From Rhodoferax sp. (GTDB lineage: Bacteria; Pseudomonadota; Gammaproteobacteria; Burkholderiales; Burkholderiaceae_C), in contig NZ_JAGPBB010000012.1 of assembly GCF_018063565.1 (NCBI RefSeq), positions 1-61,232 on the forward strand: a DNA stretch of 61,232 nucleotides. Direction: 5' to 3'. Positions 35,017-43,217 of the stretch are shown here, piece by piece. A program made the position numbers and the translations under genes. Below the pieces are notes generated by a model, which made no database searches, was not told the DNA's origin, and saw only the letters and a list, made by a program, of their open reading frames with translations. Positions within the stretch are counted from its first letter, which is position 1; each line of letters begins with the position of its first letter.

Positions 35017-35484
35017 ATGCGTCTGCTTTTTGCCCTGATCGCTTCCCTGGCCATGACGGCTGCCTTTGCCCAAAGTGGCAACAGCTCTGACGGCAATGTC
35101 AACAATAACGCGTTCAAGACGCTTGATAAAAACGCCGACGGCGGGCTGAGCAAAGACGAAGTGGCTGCAGACAAGGAAACCGCAAAACGCTTCACCAAGT
35201 TCGACGCCAACAAGGATGGCAAGTTGCAGGAGGCAGAGTACCTCAAGGCCGGGCAGGACAACGACAAACGGGTGCTGGCCGACTCCGCCATCACCACCAA
35301 GGTCAAAAGCAAATTTCTGATCACCAAAGGCATTCCGTCCACAGCGATTTCGGTCGAGACCTATGAAGGCACCGTGCAGTTGTCAGGCTTTGTGGACAGC
35401 AAGGAGCAGTTGGCATCGGCCGCCAAGGTCGCCAAATCGATCTCCGGGGTCAAGTCCGTGAAGAACAATCTGACGGTCAAGTAA
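35017..35484 (+). CDS. Secreted EF-hand plus BON-domain protein
   Basis: A 155-residue exported protein. A signal peptide (MRLLFALIASLAMTAAFAQS) is followed by two canonical calcium-binding EF-hand loops, DKNADGGLSKDE (37-48) and DANKDGKLQEAE (63-74), each with Asp/Asn at 1, 3, 5, Gly at 6 and Glu at 12. A BON domain occupies about 87-155 with the pattern AITTKVKSKFL, TYEGTVQLSGFV and VKSVKNNLTV. BON domains bind phospholipid or other envelope surfaces, and OsmY is the known periplasmic example, so calcium-dependent envelope binding is a reasonable inference. A GGAG ribosome site precedes the ATG at 35017; the frame is open upstream through the divergent gene. Confidence 0.85.
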   Translation: MRLLFALIASLAMTAAFAQSGNSSDGNVNNNAFKTLDKNADGGLSKDEVAADKETAKRFTKFDANKDGKLQEAEYLKAGQDNDKRVLADSAITTKVKSKFLITKGIPSTAISVETYEGTVQLSGFVDSKEQLASAAKVAKSISGVKSVKNNLTVK

Positions 35485-35498
35485 ATCGCAACTTGGCC

Positions 35499-36317
35499 TC
35501 ACCAGCCGCGTGGATCCACCTGGTAATACTGGGTGAATTGCTGGTAGAGGGCCGGGTGTTCCTGCGCCATGGCGCCGGGTTGCTCAAAAAACACCTCGGA
35601 TGCCACTGCAAAAAATTCAGCCGGGTCGGTGGCAGCATAGTCACCCAACAGACTGGGGGCGCCGCGCGTGACCCGCGCCTGCAGCGTTCTGAACTCTTCG
35701 CCTAACACCGCGGCCCAAGCCTGGTACTGCGAGGGGTGTGCCAGCTCTGGCGCGCCATTGGCCCAGCCGGTTTGCTGGTCGAGCTGATGGGCGAACTCAT
35801 GGATGGCCACATTCTGCCCATCATCGGGAATGGCGGCACCGTCCACAGTGTCTTGCCAGGACAATACTACCTGGCCTTGCGACCAGGATTCACCCGCGAG
35901 AACCTGGCGCGCCCGATGCGCCACACCCACGCCGTCGGTGTGGTCACGCTGCACCACAAAACTGCCCGGGTACACCAGAATCTGCCGCAAGTTGGGGTAG
36001 TAAGCAGCGGGTCGGTTGAGTAACAGCAGGCCTGCATGTGCCGCAATGGTCACCCGCATGTCGTCGTCAATGGTCAGACCCTGACAGCCGGTAAACTGCT
36101 TTTCAGCCAGCAAAATCTGAATGTGCCCTTTGAGTTTTAGCTGCAGGTCGGTGGGCAGCTTTTGATAAAGCGGCACCCGCTGGCGCAGGATATGCCGCCA
36201 GGCTTCAGGAAATGGCTGACGGCGCAACGCCTGACGGCGCCGCTGACGCAGCCAGGGCTGCCCGATCAGCCAGGCCACCAGCAGCAAGGCCAAAACGGAG
36301 ATGATGACGGCTGGCAT
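35499..36317 (-). CDS. mtfA: MtfA-like zinc metallopeptidase (M90)
   Basis: A 272-residue protein with one N-terminal membrane segment (ISVLALLLVAWLIG) and an M90 peptidase domain. The zinc motif HEFAH is at 173-177, with the third-ligand glutamate likely in DPAEFFAVASEVFFE near residue 230. In E. coli MtfA binds the glucose repressor Mlc and has aminopeptidase activity; here the extra membrane anchor is a common betaproteobacterial form. No Mlc or PTS gene is near. The ATG at 36317 places the membrane segment at the N terminus. It is convergent with the EF-hand/BON gene (14 bp apart). Confidence 0.87.
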   Translation of the reverse strand: MPAVIISVLALLLVAWLIGQPWLRQRRRQALRRQPFPEAWRHILRQRVPLYQKLPTDLQLKLKGHIQILLAEKQFTGCQGLTIDDDMRVTIAAHAGLLLLNRPAAYYPNLRQILVYPGSFVVQRDHTDGVGVAHRARQVLAGESWSQGQVVLSWQDTVDGAAIPDDGQNVAIHEFAHQLDQQTGWANGAPELAHPSQYQAWAAVLGEEFRTLQARVTRGAPSLLGDYAATDPAEFFAVASEVFFEQPGAMAQEHPALYQQFTQYYQVDPRGW

Positions 36318-36374
36318 GGCACATGGCCCGGGTTGGTTGCAACAGCGCCGTACTTGGGCACCCGGCGACAAATT

Positions 36375-38054
36375 TCAATCGTCGTGTCGATCAATCATCG
36401 ATTCGATACGCGCCACATGGGCCAGCAGCGAGCGTTTCGCCACCGGCCACATGCGCGCAGGCACATCATCGTAAACCACGGCCAGCCAGTCATCCAGCGA
36501 GGCCTGGGGTTGTGCCTGCATGGCGCGCATCACCTTGGTTTCACGTTGCAGCCGGTGCTGCTTGAGGCGCAACAGCGCTGCCATCGCCTCGTCGTCCGGG
36601 CCGCCGATGGCATAACCATGGGCTGGCAGGATGAACTTGACCTGCTGTGCCTGACAGGCCGCGATCAACAGCTCAAGCGAATTCAGGTAGTCGTCCATGT
36701 CGCCGTCGGGCGGGTCGATTACCGTGGTGCTGCCGTTGAGAACATGGTCGCCTGAAAACAGCAAGCCGTCCTGCAGCAACAGCAGGCACAGGTGATTGGC
36801 AGCGTGCCCGGGCGTGTGAATGACCTGCAGCGTATGGCAGCTTTCATGCGAAGAATTGGCCTCTAGCCCAGGTGGGGAAAGGGTTAGCAGCTCTCCGTTC
36901 AAGAGCGACCTGTCGGGCGTGAAGGCGCTGGCCGCGCGCGCTGTGGCGGCACTGGCAAATCCCGCAATCGGCGGAGTGTTGGCGCATAGCGCCTGTAGCG
37001 GCTGCGCGCCGGGGGAGTGGTCGGGGTGTGAGTGGGTGCACACGATCAGGCGAATGTCGCCACCGGCGGCGCGATAAAGTTTGGCCAGATGCTCACCGTC
37101 CAGCGGGCCTGGGTCGATCACGATGTAGCCGGTGCTGGCATCACCCACCAGGTAGCTGTTGGTGCCGGGGCCGGTCATCACGCCCGGGTTGGATGCGGTC
37201 AGGCGCTGCACATTGTTGAGCAATGGCACCACCCGCTCGTGCTGCCAGTCCAAGGGGTGCACGATCTGGCCATCGGGACACACCAGGGCCAGTTCACCAA
37301 AAGCCGACTCATGCTCCATGTAACGCGCTTCGCGCCCGGCCAGCAGACCGGTGCGGGGGCAACTGGTCCACAAAGGCGCTTCGCTGACCGCGCAGGCCTG
37401 CAATACCGCCGCCACGTCGACAAAATCTAGCAGCCGTTCAAGCGTGCGGATGGTGGGGTAGATCATGAAGAAGCTACCCGACTTGTGGCGTGCCAGTGCA
37501 TCGGCGGGTTTGACCCATACCGGCTCGAACTGTTCGGTTTCGTCGGCCACGGGCTGTTGATCAGGCGGCATTCGCGCCACCAGAAACGGGACATCAAAGC
37601 GTTTGGGCAGATCACGATCGGTGATCCAGCGCGCCAGCACAAACACGGCATCGGCCGCCAGCGTCAGGCCGGCGGCGCTGCATTGCGTGTGCAGATCGAC
37701 TTGGCGGTCTAGTGCCTCGATGTCGGCCTGACTGGCCCAACGGCCGTCGGCATGGCGGGCCAGAAGCACGCCGAGTTCCTCGAAACTCTCGCGGATGGCA
37801 GCCACAGCCTGTGTCAGCTGCGTGCTGCTCTGGCTGATGCGCCGCTGCAACCTGGTGTGGCAGCCCGCATCTGCGACGTCCACACCGCCACCCGGAAACA
37901 CATAGGCGCCTGGCACAAAACTGGCTGTGGCCGAGCGCCGGGTCATCAACACCTCCATGCCTTGATCGCCATCACGCAACAGCAACACGGTCGCAGCATC
38001 GCGCGCGGGAGCGGGCGGGCGGGCGGGGTACAGGAGCTGGGTTTGGCGTGGCAT
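36375..38054 (-). CDS. NUDIX hydrolase / metallo-beta-lactamase fusion protein
   Basis: A 559-residue two-domain protein. The N-terminal part (about 15-230) is NUDIX-like: FVPGAYVFPGGGVD followed, after an insertion, by AAIRESFEELGVLL, the RE-x(2)-EE-x-G core of the Nudix box. The C-terminal part (about 285-530) is a metallo-beta-lactamase fold with H341-x-H343-x-D345-H346 (THSHPDHS), a GHAANHLC ligand block, FSGDHVL and the late PAHG. The second half is close to LACTB2-type hydrolases. The substrates are unknown; a two-step hydrolysis of a CoA- or nucleotide-linked compound is one idea. The ATG at 38054 precedes the NUDIX part; the open frame runs to 38228, overlapping the next gene's start. 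Confidence 0.83.
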   Translation of the reverse strand: MPRQTQLLYPARPPAPARDAATVLLLRDGDQGMEVLMTRRSATASFVPGAYVFPGGGVDVADAGCHTRLQRRISQSSTQLTQAVAAIRESFEELGVLLARHADGRWASQADIEALDRQVDLHTQCSAAGLTLAADAVFVLARWITDRDLPKRFDVPFLVARMPPDQQPVADETEQFEPVWVKPADALARHKSGSFFMIYPTIRTLERLLDFVDVAAVLQACAVSEAPLWTSCPRTGLLAGREARYMEHESAFGELALVCPDGQIVHPLDWQHERVVPLLNNVQRLTASNPGVMTGPGTNSYLVGDASTGYIVIDPGPLDGEHLAKLYRAAGGDIRLIVCTHSHPDHSPGAQPLQALCANTPPIAGFASAATARAASAFTPDRSLLNGELLTLSPPGLEANSSHESCHTLQVIHTPGHAANHLCLLLLQDGLLFSGDHVLNGSTTVIDPPDGDMDDYLNSLELLIAACQAQQVKFILPAHGYAIGGPDDEAMAALLRLKQHRLQRETKVMRAMQAQPQASLDDWLAVVYDDVPARMWPVAKRSLLAHVARIESMIDRHDD

Positions 38055-38206
38055 GGGGGAATTATCGGTGAGTCGATACAGTGCAAAGGTTTTTGCGTTG
38101 ACGCACAATACGGCCCTCACCGCAGTCCATCTGGCGGCCCGTGGTGACATCAATTTCCTTGAACACCCCATGCGTTTGAAACATCGGACCGGAGGGTTTT
38201 TTGCGT

Positions 38207-39706
38207 ATGAACCCTGAAGTTGTGGCATCGCCTGTGAGCATCTGGATGTATGTCAGTGTGGTCGCCATGGCGTTGGCCGTGCTGGGTTTTTCCCTGTATC
38301 GACGCGAGCTTCGGCGCAGCGAACGTTTGCTGGAGGATATTGAGCGCATGACTCAGCAGGCCTCCCAGGATCTGCTGCAGGAGCGCTCCAGTGGCCTGTT
38401 GACGCGTGCCGGGTTTGACGCGGCGCTGGACCAGGCCATGCATTCCGTGGACAGTCATGGCGGCACTTTCAGTGTGCTCTACATCGCACTGGACAATTTT
38501 GGGCTGCTGAACGATGCCTTCGGTCAGAGCATGGGTGACAAGGTGCTCAACGAGGTGTCGGTGCGTCTGGGCAAGGCATGTCGACAGACCTTGGGGTTGA
38601 GCCGCGTGACATCCGGCGAGTTTGCCCTCCTGGTCAGCGGAGATGCGACAGTGGCGCGCGCCGCGGCGATGCGGATTTCGACCTTGATGACCGAACCATT
38701 CGGGTTTGAGTCGTTCCCCGCGAGCGTGACATGCTCGGTTGGTGTCGCCACTTATCCCGAGCATGGCTCGCGCGCCAAGATCGTCTCCAACGCTGCCTTG
38801 GCCATGCGCAGTGTCAAACTCAATGGCGGTGCGGATTTCTGCATTTATGACCACAACATGGGCATGGAGCTGCGCGACCAGTCGATTCTGCTGCAGGACT
38901 TGCGAGGCGCACTGGAAAACGGCCAGCTGGAATTGTTTTTTCAACCCAAGATCGACGCACGCAGCCTGCAGGTGACGGCTGCTGAAGCCTTGTTGCGCTG
39001 GCACCATCCCGAACGTGGATCCGTCAGCCCGATGGTGTTCATACCACTGGCAGAGCGCTACGGGTTGATCGGCACCATTGGCAATTGGGTGATCGAGGAG
39101 GCATGCCGAACCGCCGCAGGTTGGCGTGAACGTGGTTTGCGAATGCGGGTGGCCGTCAATATTTCGGGTTACCAGATGCGCGAGGACGACCTGGTTGAGC
39201 GCATTGAGGCGGCGTTGTCACGTTTTGGCCTGCAGCCTGGGCGTTTTACCTGTGAAATCACGGAGTCCCTGGCCATGGAAGACACCAAAGTGACGCAAAG
39301 CACCTTGGAGAAGATGCGCCGATCCGGGTTTCATGTGTCGATCGACGATTTTGGCACGGGTTACTCCAGCCTGGCCACCCTGCGCCGCCTGAAGGCCGAC
39401 GAGCTCAAGATAGACCGGGCTTTCGTCACGGACCTGGAGCACAGCGAGGATGCCCGCCTGATTGCCAACTCCATTGTTGGCATGGCACGTGCCCTGAAGT
39501 TGCGGGTTGTGGCCGAGGGCGTGGAAACGATCGCCCAGTGCAATCTGCTGGTCGAGATGGGTTGTGACGAGCTCCAGGGGTATTTGTTCTCGCGTCCGAT
39601 CTGCGCGAAAGAGCTGGAACGTCTTGCGCTGGACGTGAAGGGGCCAGGCAGTGTCGCCTTCAGGGCATCGCTCTATTCAGCCACGGCCTACTTTGACGCG
39701 AGTTGA
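38207..39706 (+). CDS. Membrane-anchored GGDEF-EAL protein with degenerate GGDEF, probable c-di-GMP phosphodiesterase
   Basis: A 499-residue protein with one N-terminal membrane segment (about 12-30), a short coiled linker, a GGDEF domain and an EAL domain. The GGDEF signature is changed to S-G-E-F at 136-139, so cyclase activity is unlikely. The EAL signature is intact at 260-262 (AAEALLRWHHPERG), with N in RVAVNISG, E in EITES, DDFGTGYSSL and the late K-x-D and E-G-V-E motifs, so it should cleave c-di-GMP. GGAGG at 38191-38195 is 5 bases from a TTG at 38201 and 11 from the ATG at 38207; either may be the start. Confidence 0.87.
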   Translation: MNPEVVASPVSIWMYVSVVAMALAVLGFSLYRRELRRSERLLEDIERMTQQASQDLLQERSSGLLTRAGFDAALDQAMHSVDSHGGTFSVLYIALDNFGLLNDAFGQSMGDKVLNEVSVRLGKACRQTLGLSRVTSGEFALLVSGDATVARAAAMRISTLMTEPFGFESFPASVTCSVGVATYPEHGSRAKIVSNAALAMRSVKLNGGADFCIYDHNMGMELRDQSILLQDLRGALENGQLELFFQPKIDARSLQVTAAEALLRWHHPERGSVSPMVFIPLAERYGLIGTIGNWVIEEACRTAAGWRERGLRMRVAVNISGYQMREDDLVERIEAALSRFGLQPGRFTCEITESLAMEDTKVTQSTLEKMRRSGFHVSIDDFGTGYSSLATLRRLKADELKIDRAFVTDLEHSEDARLIANSIVGMARALKLRVVAEGVETIAQCNLLVEMGCDELQGYLFSRPICAKELERLALDVKGPGSVAFRASLYSATAYFDAS

Positions 39707-39750
39707 GTGCGCGCCGGTCGGTACCGGGCCTTCCCGTTACCATTGAACCC

Positions 39751-40173
39751 ATGAAAGTCGCCAGCCTCTCATCAACCGCTCCATGTCCCTGCGGCAGTGG
39801 GCAAAGTTACGCCGCCTGCTGCGCCGTCTGGCACGATGGCTGGAACCAGGGCATTGACCCGCCCGACCCGCAGGTGCTGATGCGTGCGCGTTACAGTGCC
39901 TATGTTCTGGCTCGGGTTGACTATTTGCTGGCCACCTGGCATCCGGATACGGTGCCGGGAGAACTTGAGCTTGCGCCAGTCAAGTGGCTGGGCCTGGAGG
40001 TGCGTGACAGCCAGGCCAGCGTCGACGCAGGGGTGGTCGAGTTTGTGGCCCGTTACCGTGACAGGGGCCGCGGTGTCCGGATGCACGAAATCAGCCGGTT
40101 TGTACGGGAAAACGGTCGCTGGTTGTACGTCGATGGGCAGCAGCGGCTGGGCGACCCGCCCCAACCGGCTTGA
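39751..40173 (+). CDS. ychJ: YchJ family SEC-C motif protein
   Basis: A 140-residue protein of the YchJ/UPF0225 family. The N-terminal SEC-C zinc motif CPCGSGQSYAACC is at about residues 11-23, followed by the family domain with LMRARYSAYVL, WHPDT, WLGLEV and the closing F-x-R-E-NGRWLYVDG. The function is unknown; SEC-C motifs bind zinc and are also found at the end of SecA. The ATG at 39751 is chosen; the frame runs on upstream across the end of the EAL gene. The proline-rich TonB-like gene begins 19 bp later. Confidence 0.88.
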   Translation: MKVASLSSTAPCPCGSGQSYAACCAVWHDGWNQGIDPPDPQVLMRARYSAYVLARVDYLLATWHPDTVPGELELAPVKWLGLEVRDSQASVDAGVVEFVARYRDRGRGVRMHEISRFVRENGRWLYVDGQQRLGDPPQPA

Positions 40174-40192
40174 ACGGGCCTGACCGGTGTCT

Positions 40193-41362
40193 ATGAGCTG
40201 CACACCAAGGCGTGCTGATCTGTCTGACCTGCAGCGGTCGCCAGTGTCACGGCCGGCGGCACTGGTCACCGGGGTATTGCATCTGGGTCTGCTGGTGCTG
40301 CTGCTGCAATCGGGCCCGGCCGTTCAGGTCAGCCAGCAGATTGTGCAGTATCTCAAGCCGATCACGCTGCCCCAGGAGCCACCGCCCAAGCCAGTGGTCC
40401 TACCCAAGCCTGAGCCGCCCCAATGGGACGCCAGGAAACCCACTGTCACGGTGACGGCACCGCCGCTTCAAAAGCGCATCACCGTGCCGCCGCCTGTCTT
40501 AGCACCACAGCCGCAGCCAGTCGTCCCAAAGCCGGTGCTACCGCCACCAGCACCGAAAAGCCCGCCAGAACCGGTTCCAACACCGGTGCTCACCGTGCCA
40601 CCTGAACCCGTGCCACGGCAGGAGCCGATCACCAAGGCGTTGCCACAGGTGCCTGAGCCGGTGCCTGAACCCGTGCCGGTTGAAGTGCCAGTGGCCGAGC
40701 CCATGCCCATGCCGGTGGTGGCAACGCCTGTGCCAAAGGTGCCGCCGCTGCCGCAGCCGACCGCCCCCGCGTTGCGCGAGGCCAGCGAGCCGCCGGTGAC
40801 GGCGACCGCCCCGGCTTTGCCAGCCCCGGCGCCGCGTGAGACGCCGGTTGAGCCGGTGGCAGCACTGCAGCCGCCGCCGGAAGTCAAGCCTGCACCGGCC
40901 CCCGCTGCGCCGGTGGGGCCGGCCCTGACGCCTGAGCGACTGCCACAGGTCGACCTGCGCCAGGCGCCTGTTGCAACTGCTGCACCGCCGCGTCCGGCTG
41001 CCATCACACCTGCCACACCGATCCAAAGTGCGCCTGTGCCATCGCTCGTCACTGGTCCAGCGGGGCCAGCAGCGACCGCCAGCAGCAGCAGTGTGGCCAC
41101 TGCGGTTCCCGCCGGGCCGTCGATACGCAGTCCGCCGCGCAGCTTTCCCAATCTGATGCAGGCACGGCCTGGTCAACGCAGTCTGGCCGATTTGGCCAAT
41201 GAGCAGATCAATGGCGGGCGCGCCCCGCGAGACCCGCTGGCTGACGGTGTGGCGGGTGCGGCCTTGCCGGATTGCATTGCCCCCAACCCAGGCGGCAGTC
41301 TGATCGGCTTGATCACCTTGCCGTATTCGGCGGCGACCGGCAAGTGCCGTATGCCCCGCTAA
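40193..41362 (+). CDS. Proline-rich TonB-like protein without a canonical TonB C-terminal domain
   Basis: A 389-residue protein directly before exbB and two exbD genes. It has one N-terminal membrane anchor (about 24-41, VTGVLHLGLLVLLL) and then more than 230 residues dominated by Pro, Val, Ala and Glu (PKPEPP, PEPVPEPVPV), the rigid periplasm-spanning type of region seen in TonB. The C-terminal region lacks the normal TonB domain (no YP-x-x-A-x-x-x-x-x-x-G-x-V pattern). Instead it ends with a compact region carrying two cysteines, C361 in ALPDCIAPNPGG and C385 in AATGKCRMPR, which could form a disulfide. An in-frame GTG at 40187 is an alternative start. I do not recognise the C-terminal domain. 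Confidence 0.75.
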   Translation: MSCTPRRADLSDLQRSPVSRPAALVTGVLHLGLLVLLLQSGPAVQVSQQIVQYLKPITLPQEPPPKPVVLPKPEPPQWDARKPTVTVTAPPLQKRITVPPPVLAPQPQPVVPKPVLPPPAPKSPPEPVPTPVLTVPPEPVPRQEPITKALPQVPEPVPEPVPVEVPVAEPMPMPVVATPVPKVPPLPQPTAPALREASEPPVTATAPALPAPAPRETPVEPVAALQPPPEVKPAPAPAAPVGPALTPERLPQVDLRQAPVATAAPPRPAAITPATPIQSAPVPSLVTGPAGPAATASSSSVATAVPAGPSIRSPPRSFPNLMQARPGQRSLADLANEQINGGRAPRDPLADGVAGAALPDCIAPNPGGSLIGLITLPYSAATGKCRMPR

Positions 41363-41389
41363 TGTTCACTCTTCCCGAGGATTCATCCC

Positions 41390-42292
41390 ATGATGCACCG
41401 TTTTGTTAACTTGGTCCGCTGGCGTATCGGCGCAGCGACTCTGGCATGTGCGCTGCTGCCGGCGCTGGTATTTGGGCAAACCGCCGGGCCGGCCGTTGCA
41501 CCCGTGGCGGCGGTCTCGTCGCCGGTGTCAGCCGACACCCTGATTTCAGCGACCAGCCTGTCCAGCGCCGGTATCGTGGCGCCGGTGGCAGATGCGCCGG
41601 CACCACGTCAACCGTATGGGTTTCGGTCGGTATGGGCGCAGGGCGATGGGGTGGCTCGCCTGACCATCGTGGTGCTGCTGATCATGTCCTTGTTGAGCTG
41701 GTACATCATGGTGGCCAAGCTGATCGAGCAGCGGCGCCTGGCCGCCCAGTCATTGGCGGCGCAGCGGGTGCTCAGTGGCAGTGCACCGCTGACCAGCCGG
41801 GTGCAGACCTTGCCAGCCGGCAGCCCCTTTTACCTGCTGGTCGACTCGGCCTTGAAGGCAAGCGACCGCCATGCCGGTCTGTCCGGTCAGGTCGACCGGG
41901 CCAGCTGGCTGAGTCAGGACATCGTGGCGAGCGTGACCTCGTTGCAGATGCGCGCGCAGGACGGGCTGTCGGTGCTGGCAACGGTGGGTGCCACGGCTCC
42001 GTTTGTCGGTCTGTTTGGTACCGTCTGGGGCATCTACAACGCGCTGGTCACCATTGGTGTGTCCGGGCAGGCATCGATTGACAAGGTCGCAGGGCCGGTG
42101 GGCGAGGCCTTGATCATGACCGCGCTCGGCCTGGCGGTTGCGGTGCCCGCCGTATTGGGCTACAACTGGCTGGTGCGTCGCAACCGGGTCACGTTGCACG
42201 TCCTGCGCGGATTCGGGTCCGAGCTGCACACCCAGTTGCTGGAGGAGCTTGAACAACAAGCGCGCAACAATACCGAGCAGCAGGTGGCCTGA
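41390..42292 (+). CDS. exbB: ExbB/TolQ/MotA-type proton-channel protein
   Basis: A 300-residue inner-membrane protein that with ExbD converts proton flow into mechanical work. A signal-like N terminus and an Ala/Pro-rich periplasmic stretch (about 28-80) precede TM1 (VVLLIMSLLSWYIMVAKL), a cytoplasmic loop, and the family core GATAPFVGLFGTVWGIYNA leading into TM2, then TM3 with EALIMTALGLAVAVPAVLGYN. The long periplasmic extension is of the kind found in two-exbD systems. GAGG nine bases before the ATG at 41390 is a good ribosome site. exbD starts four bases after the stop. Confidence 0.9.
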   Translation: MMHRFVNLVRWRIGAATLACALLPALVFGQTAGPAVAPVAAVSSPVSADTLISATSLSSAGIVAPVADAPAPRQPYGFRSVWAQGDGVARLTIVVLLIMSLLSWYIMVAKLIEQRRLAAQSLAAQRVLSGSAPLTSRVQTLPAGSPFYLLVDSALKASDRHAGLSGQVDRASWLSQDIVASVTSLQMRAQDGLSVLATVGATAPFVGLFGTVWGIYNALVTIGVSGQASIDKVAGPVGEALIMTALGLAVAVPAVLGYNWLVRRNRVTLHVLRGFGSELHTQLLEELEQQARNNTEQQVA

Positions 42293-42295
42293 GCC

Positions 42296-42736
42296 ATGGC
42301 CATCGTGTTCAAGGAGGGTGATCTGGCTGACGACACCATGCTGTCCGAAATCAACACGACACCCCTGGTGGACGTGATGCTGGTATTGCTCATCATCTTC
42401 CTGATCACCGTGCCCGTCATCAACACCTCGGTGGTGGTGCGTTTGCCCAGACAGGCCAACCAGCTGCAGCAGGGTGAGGCACAGGCGGTGTTGATTTCGG
42501 TGGATGCGCTGGGAGGCACCTACTGGTTTGACAGTCGTATCCAGGACCCGCAAACCCTGTCTGAGCGCTTGCGAGAGGTGGCGGCGCGCCAGCCACAACC
42601 GCCGATTCATATTCGTGGTGACGCGCGTGCCGACTACGCGGCGGTGGCGCGAGTGCTGCAGGCAGCGCAGGCGGCGGGTCTGGCGCGTGTCGGCTTTGTC
42701 ACGGAACCACCTGGAGCGTCTGGCCATGGCGATTGA
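42296..42736 (+). CDS. exbD: ExbD/TolR protein, first copy
   Basis: A 146-residue biopolymer transport protein with a short cytoplasmic N terminus, one membrane segment and a periplasmic domain. The essential proton-path aspartate is D26 in EINTTPLVDVMLVLLIIFL. The periplasmic part has the ExbD pattern LISVDALGG and P-I-H-I-RGDARADYAAVARVL. It follows exbB by three bases and its end overlaps the second exbD by eleven bases. Confidence 0.9.
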   Translation: MAIVFKEGDLADDTMLSEINTTPLVDVMLVLLIIFLITVPVINTSVVVRLPRQANQLQQGEAQAVLISVDALGGTYWFDSRIQDPQTLSERLREVAARQPQPPIHIRGDARADYAAVARVLQAAQAAGLARVGFVTEPPGASGHGD

Positions 42737-43157
42737 CTATGCTGATCATGCCGATCTGGAGAACCTGAGCTTGTCTTCAGGCATCAACATCACACCCTTG
42801 ATCGATGTGCTGCTGGTGTTGCTGGTGATGTTGATCATCACCATTCCGATCCAGCTCAACGCGGTTCATATGGAGCTGCCGGCGGGGGCACCGACGGCAC
42901 CGACCCCGGTACCCCAAGTGGTCAGGCTTGAGGTGGGCGCCGACCACCAGATCAGCTGGAACGGCCAGGTCCTGTCAGATCGGGCCACTCTTTATGCACG
43001 CCTGCAGGCAGCGGCGGCACTGCCCGAGCCCCCTGAGATCCACGTCCGTGCACACGCCGCAGCCAAGTACGACACGGTGGCCGCGGTGCTGAGCGCAGCG
43101 CAGCGCATGGGACTGGAGAAGATCGGTGTGGTGGGGCTTGAGGCATATGCCCCCTGA
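42726..43157 (+). CDS. exbD2: ExbD/TolR protein, second copy
   Basis: A 143-residue second ExbD with the aspartate D27 in INITPLIDVLLVLLVMLI and a diverged periplasmic domain (RLEVGADHQISWNG, EIHVRAHAAAKYDTVAAVL). It differs from the first copy over most of its length, so it is not a recent duplication and the two may form a heteromer or serve different partners. Translation is coupled to the first exbD through an 11-base overlap. Two exbD genes with one exbB resemble the tonB-exbB-exbD1-exbD2 arrangement known in Xanthomonas. It is the last gene of the unit; a 60-bp AT-rich gap follows. Confidence 0.88.
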   Translation: MAIDYADHADLENLSLSSGINITPLIDVLLVLLVMLIITIPIQLNAVHMELPAGAPTAPTPVPQVVRLEVGADHQISWNGQVLSDRATLYARLQAAAALPEPPEIHVRAHAAAKYDTVAAVLSAAQRMGLEKIGVVGLEAYAP

Positions 43158-43217
43158 ATGGCAATTTTGACGCCATTGTGGGTTGAATTGTTTTAAAAAA
43201 TATAGCAATAAAGTTCC

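Noticed and set aside
40468-41151. 227-codon glycine-rich open frame on the minus strand
   Set aside because: It is the antisense of the proline-rich TonB-like gene: proline codons CCN read as glycine GGN on the other strand. No family pattern, and the plus-strand frame sits in an operon with exbBDD.
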